Source: Bacteroidota bacterium | GTDB taxonomy: Bacteria > Bacteroidota > Ignavibacteria > UBA10030 > UBA8401 | DNA: 64,000 nt | NCBI GenBank assembly: GCA_035506275.1 | Contig: DATJPT010000013.1 | Location: 1-64,000 of the forward strand | Direction: 5' to 3' | In this document: positions 46,111-55,502 of the stretch, piece after piece | Layout of the letters: every line of letters begins with the position of its first letter | Position numbering within the stretch: the stretch's first letter is position 1 | The notes under the pieces: generated by a model | Told to the model about the DNA's origin: nothing | Database searches by the model: none | The model's input: only the letters and a program-made list of their open reading frames with translations | Made by a program: the position numbers and the translations under genes

Positions 46111-46911
46111 TTAGTTCGCGCCTACGGCGCTTGAGCGCCGATGAGTTTGTGTTTCAAAAGTGGGGAGCGTTCGATAGATCGTTCGTGCGTACGGTGCTTG
46201 AGCGTCAATGAGTTTGCGCAGCAAAAGCGGGGAGCGTTCGACAGAACATTCACGTCTACGGCGCTTGAGCGTCGATTAGATTGCGCAGCAAAAGCGGGGA
46301 GCATACGACAGACCATCCACGCCTTCGGTGCTTGTGCGTCGATGAGTTTGTGAAACACCAATGGGGAGCGTTCGATAGATCGTTCGTGCGTACGGTGCTT
46401 GAGCGTCAATGAGTTTGCGCAGCAAAAGCGGGAAGCATGCGACAGACCATCCACGCCTTCGGTGCTTGAGCGTCGATGAGTTTGTGAAACACCAGTGGGG
46501 GAGCGTTCGATAGATCGTTCGCGCGTACGAAGCTTGTCCGTCAATGAGATTGCGCAGCAAAAGCGGGGAGCGTTTGTCAGAACATTCACGCCTTCGGTGC
46601 TTGGGCGTCGATGAGTTTGCGCAGCAACGGTGGGGAGCGTTTGACAGATCGTTCGTGCGTACGGTGCTTGGGCGTCGATGGGTTTGCGCAGCAAAAGCGG
46701 GGAGCATACGACAGACCATCCACGGCTTCGGTGCTTGGGCGTCGATGAGTTTGTGAAACACCAGTGGGGAGCGATCGACAGAACATTCGCGCGTATGGTG
46801 CTTGGGCGCCAATGAGTTTGCGCAGCAAAAGCGGGGAGCGTTCGTCAGATCTTTCGCGCGTATGGCGCTTGGGCGCCGATGAGTTTGCTCAGCAACATTG
46901 GGGGGGGGGGG
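46111..46911. repeat. Array of about twelve 67-bp tandem repeats
   Basis: The anchor GCTTG recurs at 46129, 46196, 46263, 46330, 46397, 46464, 46532, 46599, 46666, 46733, 46800 and 46867: eleven intervals, ten of 67 and one of 68 bp. Each unit contains a small hairpin around the anchor (GGCGC-TTGA-GCGCC in the first, kept elsewhere by G-T pairs) and, in most, TTGC-GCA-GCAA. Units differ in blocks rather than by random point changes. The last unit breaks into a G tract. Open frames on both strands through it result from the repeat lacking stops and change frame every unit, so I do not call proteins. It lies next to the HUH transposase gene. Confidence 0.93.
46900..46911. repeat. Homopolymer tract of 12 G
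   Basis: Twelve G in a row end the repeat array, where earlier units have GGGGAGCG. It may be slippage-prone or an assembly artefact. Confidence 0.8.
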
Positions 46912-47051
46912 CCGTTGGGCAAGGCATGGCACGTGGTTCCGGCCGGCATTCAAATTATCTCATTCCCAAACTCCGTTTCGGAACACATTGTTTCCGAAGC
47001 TGAACTTTCACCTCTCGTTCCCAAGCAGAGATTGGGAACGAGGCAATCAAC
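46912..47051. other. Hairpin-rich spacer after the array
   Basis: There is no gene. The stretch holds repeated TTCCCAAACTCCGTTTCGGAA-like and CTCGTTCCCAAGC-like segments, the best of which is listed as the hairpin at 47014-47042. Confidence 0.5.
47014..47042. repeat. Perfect 11-bp stem hairpin downstream of PPK2 gene
   Basis: CTCGTTCCCAA (47014-47024) pairs with TTGGGAACGAG (47032-47042), loop GCAGAGA. There is no T tract, so a REP-like element or RNA-stabilising structure is as likely as a terminator for the gene ending at 47052. Confidence 0.65.
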
Positions 47052-47912
47052 TTATTCCTCCATCAGCTTCCTCTTGCTCTCTTCCAACTGCTTCAGCTCG
47101 TCCTTTCCCAACGATGGGAATTTGAGCTTCAATCCTTCAAGCGTCTGAACGATGATCTCCGAGATCACCAGACGGGCGAACCACTTTTTGTCGGCGGGGA
47201 CAACGTACCACGGCGCCTTTCCGCTGCTGGTTTTCCTGATGACTTCTTCGTAACACTTCTGGTATTGATCCCAATACCCTCGCTCTTTGATATCCGCTTC
47301 CGAAAATTTCCAGTTCTTCGACTTGTCGTTGATACGCGCGAGGAGCCGTTGTTTCTGTTCTTCTTTTGAAATGTGAAGGAAAATCTTGATGATGATCGTT
47401 CCGTTCTCGGACAGATACTTTTCAAAATCTTTTATCTGACGGAAACGTTGTTTCCAAATGTCTTTCGTGACAAGTTCGGCAGGAATTTTCTGCGTGGCGA
47501 TGAGGTCGTGGACGCGCACGACGAGAACTTCCTCATAATACGACCGGTTGAAGATGCCGAACTGTCCCCGCTGCGGCAGGTTTTTGTGCGCCCTCCAGAG
47601 ATAATCGTGATTCAACTCCTCCGCGGAGGGCTGCTTGAAGCTGTGGACTTCGGTCCCCTGCGGATTAAGTCCGGTCATCACATGCTTGATCACGCCGTCC
47701 TTCCCGGCAGTGTCCATCGCCTGGATGATGATCAGCACGCTGTATTTGTCCTGCGCGTAGAACTTCGCCTGCAGCTCCTGGACGGTAGCGATGTTCTTCT
47801 CGAGGATCTTTTGCGCTCCTTCTTTCGAGCGTACCTTGCCCGAAGAATCGGTTTTGATCTTTGAAAGATGGAACTTCGATCTACCGTCGACCGTAAACTC
47901 GGAAATGTTCAT
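47052..47912 (-). CDS. ppk2: PPK2 family polyphosphate:nucleotide phosphotransferase
   Basis: This 286-residue cytoplasmic enzyme transfers phosphate between polyphosphate and nucleotides. PPK2 motifs are present: the P-loop-like IIIQAMDTAGKDGVIKHVM, GTEVHSFKQPSAEELNHDYL, the lid region GQFGIFNRSYYEEVLVVRVHD and DKSKNWKFSEADIKERGYW. Substrate class (AMP or ADP) cannot be fixed from these motifs alone. It is a housekeeping-type gene within the locus, 40 bases from the cellobiose phosphorylase gene. Confidence 0.92.
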   Translation of the reverse strand: MNISEFTVDGRSKFHLSKIKTDSSGKVRSKEGAQKILEKNIATVQELQAKFYAQDKYSVLIIIQAMDTAGKDGVIKHVMTGLNPQGTEVHSFKQPSAEELNHDYLWRAHKNLPQRGQFGIFNRSYYEEVLVVRVHDLIATQKIPAELVTKDIWKQRFRQIKDFEKYLSENGTIIIKIFLHISKEEQKQRLLARINDKSKNWKFSEADIKERGYWDQYQKCYEEVIRKTSSGKAPWYVVPADKKWFARLVISEIIVQTLEGLKLKFPSLGKDELKQLEESKRKLMEE

Positions 47913-47952
47913 AAATAATTCTCCGACGCTTGTTCAAACATTATTGTTCCGC

Positions 47953-50391
47953 TCATCCCATTTCAGCTTCAACGGCATGTTCCTTCCCGTCGTTGATCAC
48001 AGGCAGAAGATTGCCTTCGACCGTCTTCCCATCTAGCGTGAGCTTCCTTATCCCTTTGCTTACTCCTTTGGGATTGCTCACGGTGAGGTTGTAGGTGCTG
48101 TTTCTGAATTTCCGCACGACGTTGAATTTTTTCCAAACCGTCGGGATACAGGGGTCGATGATCAATCCGTGATAATCGGGCCGAATCCCTAAGATATACT
48201 GTGAGAGCGTCACGAACGACCAGGCCACCGTTCCTGTCAGCCAGGAATTCTTCCCCTCGCCCGGCGTCGGAGCATCCCTGCCCGCCGTCATCTGGCTGTA
48301 AACATACGGCTCGGAGCGGTAGATATCGATCTGCTCTTCTTTGGTGGGAGGGCAAATGCTCATGTAGTATTCCATCGCCCGGTCCCCCCGCCCGATCATC
48401 GTTTCGGCGATCTGAATCCAGGTGTTATTGTGCGTGAAGATGCCGGCGTTCTCTTTGTACCCGGGCGGATACGAACTGACTTCTCCGAGATGGGTGTGAT
48501 ATTTTTGGAACGCGGGCTGCTGCAGAATGATTCCGTTCGGCGTCGCCAGATATTTTTGCACGCTGTCGAGCGCTTGTTTGGCGTAGCCGTTCTCCAGGCC
48601 GGCTCCCCCCAGGACACACCATCCCTGGCTCTCGATGAAAATTTTCCCTTCTTCATTCTCCGTCGAACCAAGTTTCTTGCCGTACGAATCGTAAGCGCGC
48701 AGGAACCACTCGCCGTCCCAGCCGTGCCTGTAAATTGTCTCCCTCATCCCGGCAGAATGTTCTCTATAGCCGGCCGCCTGATCCGTGAGGCGCAGATGGT
48801 TGAGCAGCAGCGCCATTTCATCGCATGCCCTGCAGAACAGTCCGGCGATCATCACCGATTCTGCAATCTTGTCGTTCTCGATGTGCCCGGCAAGCTGAAA
48901 GCTCTCCCCCGGAGTCGTCGAGAAGCAATTCAAATTGAGGCAGTCGTTCCAATCGGCATGGCCGATGAGCGGCAGGCCGTGCGGCCCGCGATGCTCCAGC
49001 GTGTATTGCAAGGACCGGTGGAGATGGTCCATGAGTGTGGCTTTTGAATCGGGAACATCCGCATAGACCGTTCTTTCGTTCAGAATTGCGGCATCTCCTG
49101 TTTCTTTGATGTAGGCAGACACCGACAGGATCAGCCACAACGGATCGTCGTTGAACCCGCCGCCAATATCGGCATTCCCTTTCTTTGTGAGGGGCTGATA
49201 TTGGTGATAGCACGTGCCGTCGGAAAGCTGAGTCGCCGCAATATCCAGAATGCGCTGACGGGCTCTCTGCGGCAGCATATGGACAAACCCAAGAACGTCC
49301 TGGTTGCTGTCCCGGTATCCCATCCCCCGTCCGATCCCCGATTCATACAACGAGGTCGAGCGGGACATGTTGAACGTGACCATGCATTGGTACTGATTCC
49401 AGAGATTTGCCATCCGGTTCACGATGGCATCGGGCGTATCGGCCCGGTAAGAAGAAAGCAGTCCATCCCAATATTTCTTGTGTGCATCGAATGCCCCGAG
49501 GACCGCGGAGGAGCTTGCAAACCGCGCTTTTACCTTTTCGAACTCATCCTTTCTGATCTTTCCGCCGGCAAGAAATTTCTTGTCCGTCGGATTCTCTCCA
49601 TAGCCGAGAATGAAATCAAGTCTCTTCGACTCTCCCGGCTTTATTGCGAGGTCAATTTGGTGGACGGCAATCGGAAGCCAGCCGTATGCCGTGCTGTTCA
49701 TGCAGCTTCCCGCCATCACCGCCTGGGGAGCCTCCAGCCCCTGATGGACGCCGACGAATGCGTCGCGGCTCGAATCGTAGCCGGAAACTTTTTCGCTCGA
49801 AGTGAAGTAAGCGTAGTGATTTCTCCGCTCCCTGTATTCGGTAATGTGGAAGATCGTGCCGTTGTCAATTTCCACCTGGCCTGTGGAATAATTCCTCTGG
49901 AAGTTCGTCATATCGTCGTTCGCTTCCCACAAGCACCATTCGACGTAGCTCCATAACCTGATATTTTTCGGATGCTTTGAACGATTCGTGACCTGAACAT
50001 GCCAGATTTCATTCCTCGCGTCGAGCGGAACAAAATAGAGTACCGAAGCTTCCAGGTCGTTTTTGACGCCGGTTATTTTCGTGTATCCCAATCCATGCCT
50101 GCACTCGTACGAATCAAGAGCAACGCGCATCGGCTTCCACATCGGGTTCCATACGGAATCGCCGTCCTTGATATAGAGGTACCGTCCGTTGCTGTCCATC
50201 GGAATATTGTTGTAGCGGTAGCGGGTCAGCCGGCGCATCCTCGAATCCTGGTAGAAGCAATACCCCCCTGCCGTGTTGGAAATAATTCCGTAGAAGTCGG
50301 ACGTCCCCAGGTAATTGATCCAGGGGAGGGGCGTATCGGGGCGCGTGATGACGTATTCTTTTTCTTTATCGTCAAAGTGTCCGTATTTCAT
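47953..50391 (-). CDS. Cellobiose phosphorylase (GH94)
   Basis: This 812-residue cytoplasmic enzyme carries the diagnostic active-site stretch HADWNDCLNLNCFSTTPGESF of characterised cellobiose phosphorylases, with the catalytic Asp in ADWND, and GMGYRDSNQDVLGFVH. It splits cellobiose with phosphate into glucose-1-phosphate and glucose. It would use cellobiose released by the GH9 and GH5 enzymes. Unlike the other GH94 it is not next to a transporter. Confidence 0.93.
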   Translation of the reverse strand: MKYGHFDDKEKEYVITRPDTPLPWINYLGTSDFYGIISNTAGGYCFYQDSRMRRLTRYRYNNIPMDSNGRYLYIKDGDSVWNPMWKPMRVALDSYECRHGLGYTKITGVKNDLEASVLYFVPLDARNEIWHVQVTNRSKHPKNIRLWSYVEWCLWEANDDMTNFQRNYSTGQVEIDNGTIFHITEYRERRNHYAYFTSSEKVSGYDSSRDAFVGVHQGLEAPQAVMAGSCMNSTAYGWLPIAVHQIDLAIKPGESKRLDFILGYGENPTDKKFLAGGKIRKDEFEKVKARFASSSAVLGAFDAHKKYWDGLLSSYRADTPDAIVNRMANLWNQYQCMVTFNMSRSTSLYESGIGRGMGYRDSNQDVLGFVHMLPQRARQRILDIAATQLSDGTCYHQYQPLTKKGNADIGGGFNDDPLWLILSVSAYIKETGDAAILNERTVYADVPDSKATLMDHLHRSLQYTLEHRGPHGLPLIGHADWNDCLNLNCFSTTPGESFQLAGHIENDKIAESVMIAGLFCRACDEMALLLNHLRLTDQAAGYREHSAGMRETIYRHGWDGEWFLRAYDSYGKKLGSTENEEGKIFIESQGWCVLGGAGLENGYAKQALDSVQKYLATPNGIILQQPAFQKYHTHLGEVSSYPPGYKENAGIFTHNNTWIQIAETMIGRGDRAMEYYMSICPPTKEEQIDIYRSEPYVYSQMTAGRDAPTPGEGKNSWLTGTVAWSFVTLSQYILGIRPDYHGLIIDPCIPTVWKKFNVVRKFRNSTYNLTVSNPKGVSKGIRKLTLDGKTVEGNLLPVINDGKEHAVEAEMG

Positions 50392-50835
50392 GCAGTTCCT
50401 CGGTTGTTCTTTGTAGTGCCCTCAGCGAAAACAGGTCCCTTTTCCGCGGAGAGGGTTGCGCGGAGCAAGGAAAAAGTTCTCTCGATGATGAGTGAATAAC
50501 TCTTCGCGGGAATACATTATCGTGTGCAGGGACGAGCGGAATTCATGGTTCGAGCCAGTTCATGGGCAGTTGTTGAGCAGCTCACAGAAGCCCCGCCGCG
50601 AGAAGCTAATACATGGAAAGTAGGGGATAATTGACCAAAAGGCAACAGAACGGACTCCGCGTCCATCGAGGAAGAAACGGCAAAAGTGATTGTCGGACCT
50701 GATTTTTCATCCTTCCGCTTTGCATTTCATCCCTTTGTTTTGTCATCCCGTCGGAATTGACTTAGTTATTCTGTGCCTCTCCATTATCTTGCACCATGAA
50801 ATTACGTTGCACTCAATCACATAAGGAGGGACGCC
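50392..50835. other. Divergent intergenic region before the ABC/LytTR operon
   Basis: 444 bases separate two divergent genes. Near the TPR start, TTGACT (50757-50762) and TATCTTG (50785-50791) are promoter-like but spaced too widely to trust. No operator pair, hairpin terminator or gene was recognised. Confidence 0.4.
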
Positions 50836-51486
50836 ATGATCCAGAAAATAACTACGATGATCTTTCTCTCTTTGTTTTTAGCGGGGATCTCCCGAAGCCA
50901 GGATGCCGCGAAAGATCTCGAAGCGGCGCTTGCGCAGAATCCCAATGATGTCGGGACATTAATAAAACTCGGCATTCAGTACCATGACCAGGGAGTAGCG
51001 GGAAATGACGACGCCGTCGACAAAGGGTTTACCTGCTTTGACAAAGTTCTCGTCCTTGACCCGTCGAATGCTGTCGCGCTGGCGTACCGCGGAAGCCTGT
51101 GGACGCTTCGTGCCCGCGATGCATGGTGGCCCTTCACCAAAATGAAGGACGTTGACAAAGGCGTCGATGAAATGGATAAGGCCGCCGATCTCGCTTCGGA
51201 CAATATTACCGTGCGCGTTGTCCGGGGAATCAACGGCGTCAATCTCCCGTCGATGTTCCACCGGCTTCCCGTCGCGCTCAAAGACTTCGATTATCTGATG
51301 AACGATCCAAGGTTTGCGCATCTCGATAAGCATCTCCAGGCGACCATTTATTGCTGGGCAGGGATCGCCTACAACAACGACGGACAAACGGCAAAGGCAA
51401 AAGAGTTGCTGCAAAAAGCCCTTTCCGCAGAGCCGGGGTCGGACATCGCCCGAAAAGCAGAGAACGAATTGAAGAAAATTTCTTAA
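50836..51486 (+). CDS. Exported TPR-repeat protein
   Basis: This 216-residue protein has a strong ribosome binding site (AAGGAGG, six bases) and a signal peptide ending in GISRSQ. The mature part contains helical TPR-like repeats (VGTLIKLGIQYHDQG, AVALAYRGSLWTLRARD, AGIAYNNDGQTAKAKELL). It is probably periplasmic, mediating protein-protein contacts. It is the first gene of a tight operon with an ABC transporter, an outer-membrane barrel and a two-component system. Confidence 0.82.
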   Translation: MIQKITTMIFLSLFLAGISRSQDAAKDLEAALAQNPNDVGTLIKLGIQYHDQGVAGNDDAVDKGFTCFDKVLVLDPSNAVALAYRGSLWTLRARDAWWPFTKMKDVDKGVDEMDKAADLASDNITVRVVRGINGVNLPSMFHRLPVALKDFDYLMNDPRFAHLDKHLQATIYCWAGIAYNNDGQTAKAKELLQKALSAEPGSDIARKAENELKKIS

Positions 51487-51507
51487 ACGAAACCCGGAGA
51501 GACCACA

Positions 51508-52191
51508 ATGGATCCACTTGTCCGCGCGAACGCTCTTTCAAAAACGTACAAACTCGGGAAATCCGAGGTCCCGGCCCTCCACGATCTGACATTGGGGATC
51601 CAGGAAGGCGAGTTCACATCCATTTCCGGCCCGTCGGGAAGCGGAAAAACGACGCTCCTGAATATTCTCGGACTTCTCGATTCTCCGACGACCGGAAGCG
51701 TTTTTCTCGAGGGGACGGAGGTCAGATACAACGGGTTGACAAACCTCCACCGGATCCGTCTTGAAAAATTAGGGTTCATTTTTCAGACGTTCAACCTGAT
51801 CCCTGTTCTCACGGCGTACGAGAACGTCGAATACCCTCTTCTGCTCACAAAAAAGTCATCGGCAGTTCGAAGAACGGCAGTTGAAAGAGCGCTGAAAGAC
51901 GTCAGGCTCTGGGATCATCGCGACCACAAACCCAACGAGCTTTCGGGCGGACAGCGTCAGCGCGTGGCGATCGCACGCGCCCTCGTCAATAACCCGAAGA
52001 TCGTGCTTGCCGACGAGCCGACGGCGAACATCGATTCCGTCACCGCCTCCGAGATCCTCGACCTGATGCGCACGCTCAACGAAGAAGAGAAGGTGACATT
52101 CCTTTTCTCCACCCACGACCCGCTCGTTCTGCAGTATGCACGGAGGGTCGTCAAGCTTCACGACGGTGTTTTGACCAACGGCCAGCATTAA
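51508..52191 (+). CDS. ABC transporter ATP-binding protein (LolD/MacB type)
   Basis: This 227-residue ATPase has Walker A at 41-49 (GPSGSGKTT), the Q-loop region FQTFNLIPVLTAYENVEYPL, signature LSGGQRQRVAIARAL and Walker B IVLADEPT. The ENVEYPL form is typical of the LolD/MacB/FtsE group, which drive extraction or mechanical transmission rather than substrate channelling. It pairs with the permease 21 bases downstream. Confidence 0.94.
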   Translation: MDPLVRANALSKTYKLGKSEVPALHDLTLGIQEGEFTSISGPSGSGKTTLLNILGLLDSPTTGSVFLEGTEVRYNGLTNLHRIRLEKLGFIFQTFNLIPVLTAYENVEYPLLLTKKSSAVRRTAVERALKDVRLWDHRDHKPNELSGGQRQRVAIARALVNNPKIVLADEPTANIDSVTASEILDLMRTLNEEEKVTFLFSTHDPLVLQYARRVVKLHDGVLTNGQH

Positions 52192-52212
52192 CAGACAGAG
52201 GAGAATATTACC

Positions 52213-53439
52213 ATGTTCAAGTTCATCAAGCTCGCAACAAAGAACGTGTTCCGGAACCGCCGCAGAACGATCATCACCGGGCTGGTGCTCGTTTTCGGGG
52301 CGACCGCGTTGATCCTTGCCGGCGGATTCATCTCCTTCTCGTTCAGAGGGCTGAGCGAATCGACCATCCGCGGACAGCTGGGGCATATCCAGATCTATTC
52401 AACAGAAGCGCTGCAGCGCGAGGAAGAACGTCCGCTCGAGCTCGGCCTCGACAGCATCGACGTGCTGAAGAAAAAGATCCTCGTCCAGGATCACGTCCGC
52501 TTTACTATGGCGCGGATCGAGTTCATGGGATTGATCTCGAACGGCGATAAATCGGCGGCATTCCTCGGACGCGGCGTGGAGCCGGAAAAAGAGACGAAGC
52601 TGGCCGGCTTTGCCCTTGCGGTCGATACCGGAAAATTCCTGGGAGAAACCCAGGCAAACGCTCAGGAGAACGAAGTGGTTCTTGCGAGAGGCTTGGCAAA
52701 ATCGATGAAGGCCAAGATCGGCGATTATCTCACGCTCATGACGACGACATCCAAAGGGGCGCTGAATGCTGCTGATGTGAAGGTCGCGGGAATATATTCC
52801 ACCGGCGTTCCGGAGTACGACGAGCGGGCGTTGATGGTCAACCTCTCGACGGCCCAACAACTGCTCAACTCGCAGAAAGTCTCCAAGCTCGTGGTCGTGC
52901 TCGATGAAACGGACAAGACCGAAGAAGTCGCTTCGAAACTTGAGGAGATCCTTCCCGGAATGAAAGCCCGGCGCTGGTTCGACATGGCGACATTTTACAA
53001 CGCTGTCGTCCGGCTGTACAACAACATCTTCGGTTTCCTAGGCGTCCTCATTTTCGTTGTCGTCGTGCTCAGCAGCTCGAACACGATGATGATGTCTATT
53101 TTTGAGCGGACAAAGGAGATCGGCACGCAGCTTGCGGTCGGTACGTCGCCGGCGCGGCTGTTGACGAATTTCCTTTACGAAGGGCTGATCATTGGAGCCA
53201 TGGGAGGGCTTGCCGGACTTGTGTTCGCGTATCTTGCGGGCCTGCTGATCAACTCCTCCGGCATCGTGATGCCGCCGCCCCCCGGAGGGACGCGAGGCTA
53301 TCCGTTGATCGTTGATTTTGTGCCGTCGGTCTTCGCCGGAGTATTTCTGCTCATCACGGTGACCACAGTGATTTCGACAATTTTTCCGGCCTACAAAGCC
53401 TCCCGATTGAAGATCGTCGATGCCCTCGGACATGTTTGA
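52213..53439 (+). CDS. ABC transporter permease (FtsX/LolC-like)
   Basis: This 408-residue membrane protein has the four-helix MacB/FtsX topology: one N-terminal helix (TIITGLVLVFGATALILAGG), a large periplasmic domain (about 40-270) and three C-terminal helices. It has FERTKEIGTQLAVGTSP, a hallmark of the family. It would act with the preceding ATPase, perhaps sorting lipoproteins or lipid-linked material to the outer membrane; the LolA-like gene directly after supports this. Confidence 0.92.
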   Translation: MFKFIKLATKNVFRNRRRTIITGLVLVFGATALILAGGFISFSFRGLSESTIRGQLGHIQIYSTEALQREEERPLELGLDSIDVLKKKILVQDHVRFTMARIEFMGLISNGDKSAAFLGRGVEPEKETKLAGFALAVDTGKFLGETQANAQENEVVLARGLAKSMKAKIGDYLTLMTTTSKGALNAADVKVAGIYSTGVPEYDERALMVNLSTAQQLLNSQKVSKLVVVLDETDKTEEVASKLEEILPGMKARRWFDMATFYNAVVRLYNNIFGFLGVLIFVVVVLSSSNTMMMSIFERTKEIGTQLAVGTSPARLLTNFLYEGLIIGAMGGLAGLVFAYLAGLLINSSGIVMPPPPGGTRGYPLIVDFVPSVFAGVFLLITVTTVISTIFPAYKASRLKIVDALGHV

Positions 53440-53454
53440 AAAAGGAGAAACGGA

Positions 53455-54222
53455 ATGAAACGGTGCCGCAACATTATCTTTATCGCCGCAGCAATCATTG
53501 CAAGCTTTTCCGTGCTGCATTCGCAAAAAAGCGAGGAGCAGAGCAGCGCCAGACCTACGGGGGACGAGATCCTGCGTCTCTCCGACCTGAACAGGAACGG
53601 CTGGACTTCGTATTCCGTGATGACGACCATATTGAACTACGAGGACAACGACCTGAAAGAAGAAGGCCTGTTTGAAGTGAGCATGAAGGGGATGGACAAA
53701 ACGCTCGTCAAATTCATGAACGCAGACGTCAAGGGGGAGTATCTGCTGATGGTCGAGGACGACATGTGGATCTACATGCCGAACACCCGCAAGCCGATCC
53801 GCATCACGCCGTTGCAGCGGCTCATGGGAAACGCATCGAACGGCGACGTCGCCCGCACGCGATACGCGGAAGATTATTCAGCCAGGATCATCAAGGAAGA
53901 ATCGGTGGAAGGGGTTCCCTGCTACCTCCTTGAGCTGAATGCAAAACGCGACGGCGCAACCTATAAGAGAATCGAATACTGGGTCGAAAAAGAGACCAAG
54001 CGTCCGAAGAAAGCCGAAATGTATCTCCTCTCCGGAAAGCATTTCAAGTCGATCACGTTCGACCGCTACGAAGAGGTTTCCGGCAGAACGCTTCTTACGC
54101 AAATGACGATCACCGACAGATTGCGCGAGGGAAGAACGACGATCATGAAATATGCTTCGTACGCCGAAAAACAGATGCCGGAAAAATACTTCAACAAAGA
54201 TTACCTGGAGAAACTGCGGTGA
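53455..54222 (+). CDS. LolA-like outer-membrane lipoprotein-sorting protein
   Basis: This 255-residue exported protein has a leader ending near SVLHSQ. The LolA/LppX-type beta half-barrel is suggested by MVEDDMWIYMPNTRKPIRITPLQR, the EGVPCYLLELNAK segment and EYWVEKETKRPKKAEMYL. Such proteins carry lipids or lipoproteins across the periplasm. Similar genes often pair with MacB-like or RND permeases and an outer-membrane protein, as here. Its TGA overlaps the ATG of the next gene. Confidence 0.86.
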   Translation: MKRCRNIIFIAAAIIASFSVLHSQKSEEQSSARPTGDEILRLSDLNRNGWTSYSVMTTILNYEDNDLKEEGLFEVSMKGMDKTLVKFMNADVKGEYLLMVEDDMWIYMPNTRKPIRITPLQRLMGNASNGDVARTRYAEDYSARIIKEESVEGVPCYLLELNAKRDGATYKRIEYWVEKETKRPKKAEMYLLSGKHFKSITFDRYEEVSGRTLLTQMTITDRLREGRTTIMKYASYAEKQMPEKYFNKDYLEKLR

Positions 54223-55502
54223 TGCCGCCGGCAAAAATATGCTTGTTCATCACGGCCGTCGGTGTTGCCGCAATCCGAACAGATGCGCAGGAACTCGCAT
54301 ACCGTTTCTCGGTCGTTGACGAGGGGACGCTCACGAAACTCAACCTGACCACTCCTCTTAACTACCGGAACCAAATTCTGCCGCAGCCTGTGCAGGGAAA
54401 CGATGCAATAACAAACCTCTTTTTGGGCTACGGCGGTTTATCGACCTCGCTGAACCTGAACGCGTCCGCGAACAACCTTAACCCGCCTGATTACAGTTTT
54501 GCGATCCGGGAGCTTTCATACGACCTCTCCTTGTCGGATAATTTCGATGTCACCGTAGGGCGAAAGATCCTCAAATGGGGGCCGGGGTATGCGTTCAATC
54601 CGACGGGCGTCGTTGAACCTCCCCGTTCTCCCTCCGACCCGTCGGACCGTCTCGGCCAGAATATTGGCCGCACGCTCGTTCTGATAAATGCGTTCGCCGG
54701 CAAAAGCTCGCTGACCCTGGTCTACCTGAACGATGCGCAAATCGAGTCCGGAGCTTTTCATTGGGGAACACACGACTATGCGCTCCGTGCGTATACGTTT
54801 CTGAGCGGGCTCGACCTTTCGGGAATTCTGCACTACCGGCAGGGAGACCGGCTTGAAGCGGGAGCAAATTGGTCGTACGTCATCGGCGATAATCTGGAGC
54901 TCCACGGAGAGTTTCTTGCGAAAGAAGGCTCGTCGATGTTGTTTCACCAAATATTGTGGTCGGACAACGCCGATCAAATCTACTCTTCAAACCCTTATAT
55001 TGAGCGCTACAGCAATTCAAGCGAGATCTTCTACAAACTTCTTCTGGGGGAGCAATACACCTTCGAGAACGGATTGAACATTGCCGTCGAATATTACCGG
55101 AACATGGAAGGATTGAGCAGTTCGGAATGGAATCAATGGATGAAGTTTGTTAAATTCCAAAACGGCATTCAGCGGGGGGCGGTGGTTGTGCCGCCGGAAC
55201 TGGTGACGCCGTCGCGCAGCAATCTTTTATGGGCGCTCGAAACGCTTTCTCCCCGCGGCACGCTGCGCGATTATCTTTTCGGGCGCGAATACTATTCCGA
55301 CGGCAGATGGAGCCTCGAGTTTATCCAGTTAATGAACGCCGACGATGCAAGCATCGTTTTAGTGCCCACGGTAACGTACAGAATATCGCAATACCTGTCG
55401 CTCTACACGCGGTTCACGAAATTCCTCGGGAAGAGTGATTCAGAATACGGGGCGCTTTTTATCGACAACAGCACCAATCTCGGAATTCAATTTCAGCTAT
55501 GA
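54222..55502 (+). CDS. Predicted outer-membrane beta-barrel protein
   Basis: This protein has about 426 residues; the ATG overlaps the previous stop (a GTG three bases earlier is also open). A leader ending AIRTDAQ is followed by alternating amphipathic strands rich in Tyr, Leu and Asn, an ILKWGPGYAFNPTGVVEPPR segment, and a C-terminal strand ending FQL typical of barrel insertion. No domain family is recognised with certainty; it resembles barrels accompanying LolA-like and ABC genes. It is probably the outer-membrane endpoint of the system. Confidence 0.72.
   Translation: MPPAKICLFITAVGVAAIRTDAQELAYRFSVVDEGTLTKLNLTTPLNYRNQILPQPVQGNDAITNLFLGYGGLSTSLNLNASANNLNPPDYSFAIRELSYDLSLSDNFDVTVGRKILKWGPGYAFNPTGVVEPPRSPSDPSDRLGQNIGRTLVLINAFAGKSSLTLVYLNDAQIESGAFHWGTHDYALRAYTFLSGLDLSGILHYRQGDRLEAGANWSYVIGDNLELHGEFLAKEGSSMLFHQILWSDNADQIYSSNPYIERYSNSSEIFYKLLLGEQYTFENGLNIAVEYYRNMEGLSSSEWNQWMKFVKFQNGIQRGAVVVPPELVTPSRSNLLWALETLSPRGTLRDYLFGREYYSDGRWSLEFIQLMNADDASIVLVPTVTYRISQYLSLYTRFTKFLGKSDSEYGALFIDNSTNLGIQFQL

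Noticed and set aside
46111..46911. CRISPR array
   Set aside because: The whole 67-bp unit is conserved and variation falls in recurring block types in both halves; there are no unique spacers and no cas genes.
46122..46953. Proteins encoded in the repeat array (up to about 225 residues)
   Set aside because: Open frames exist in several phases on both strands because the 67-bp unit lacks stops; the period is not a multiple of three, so no stable repeat peptide is encoded, and there is no ribosome binding site or family match.
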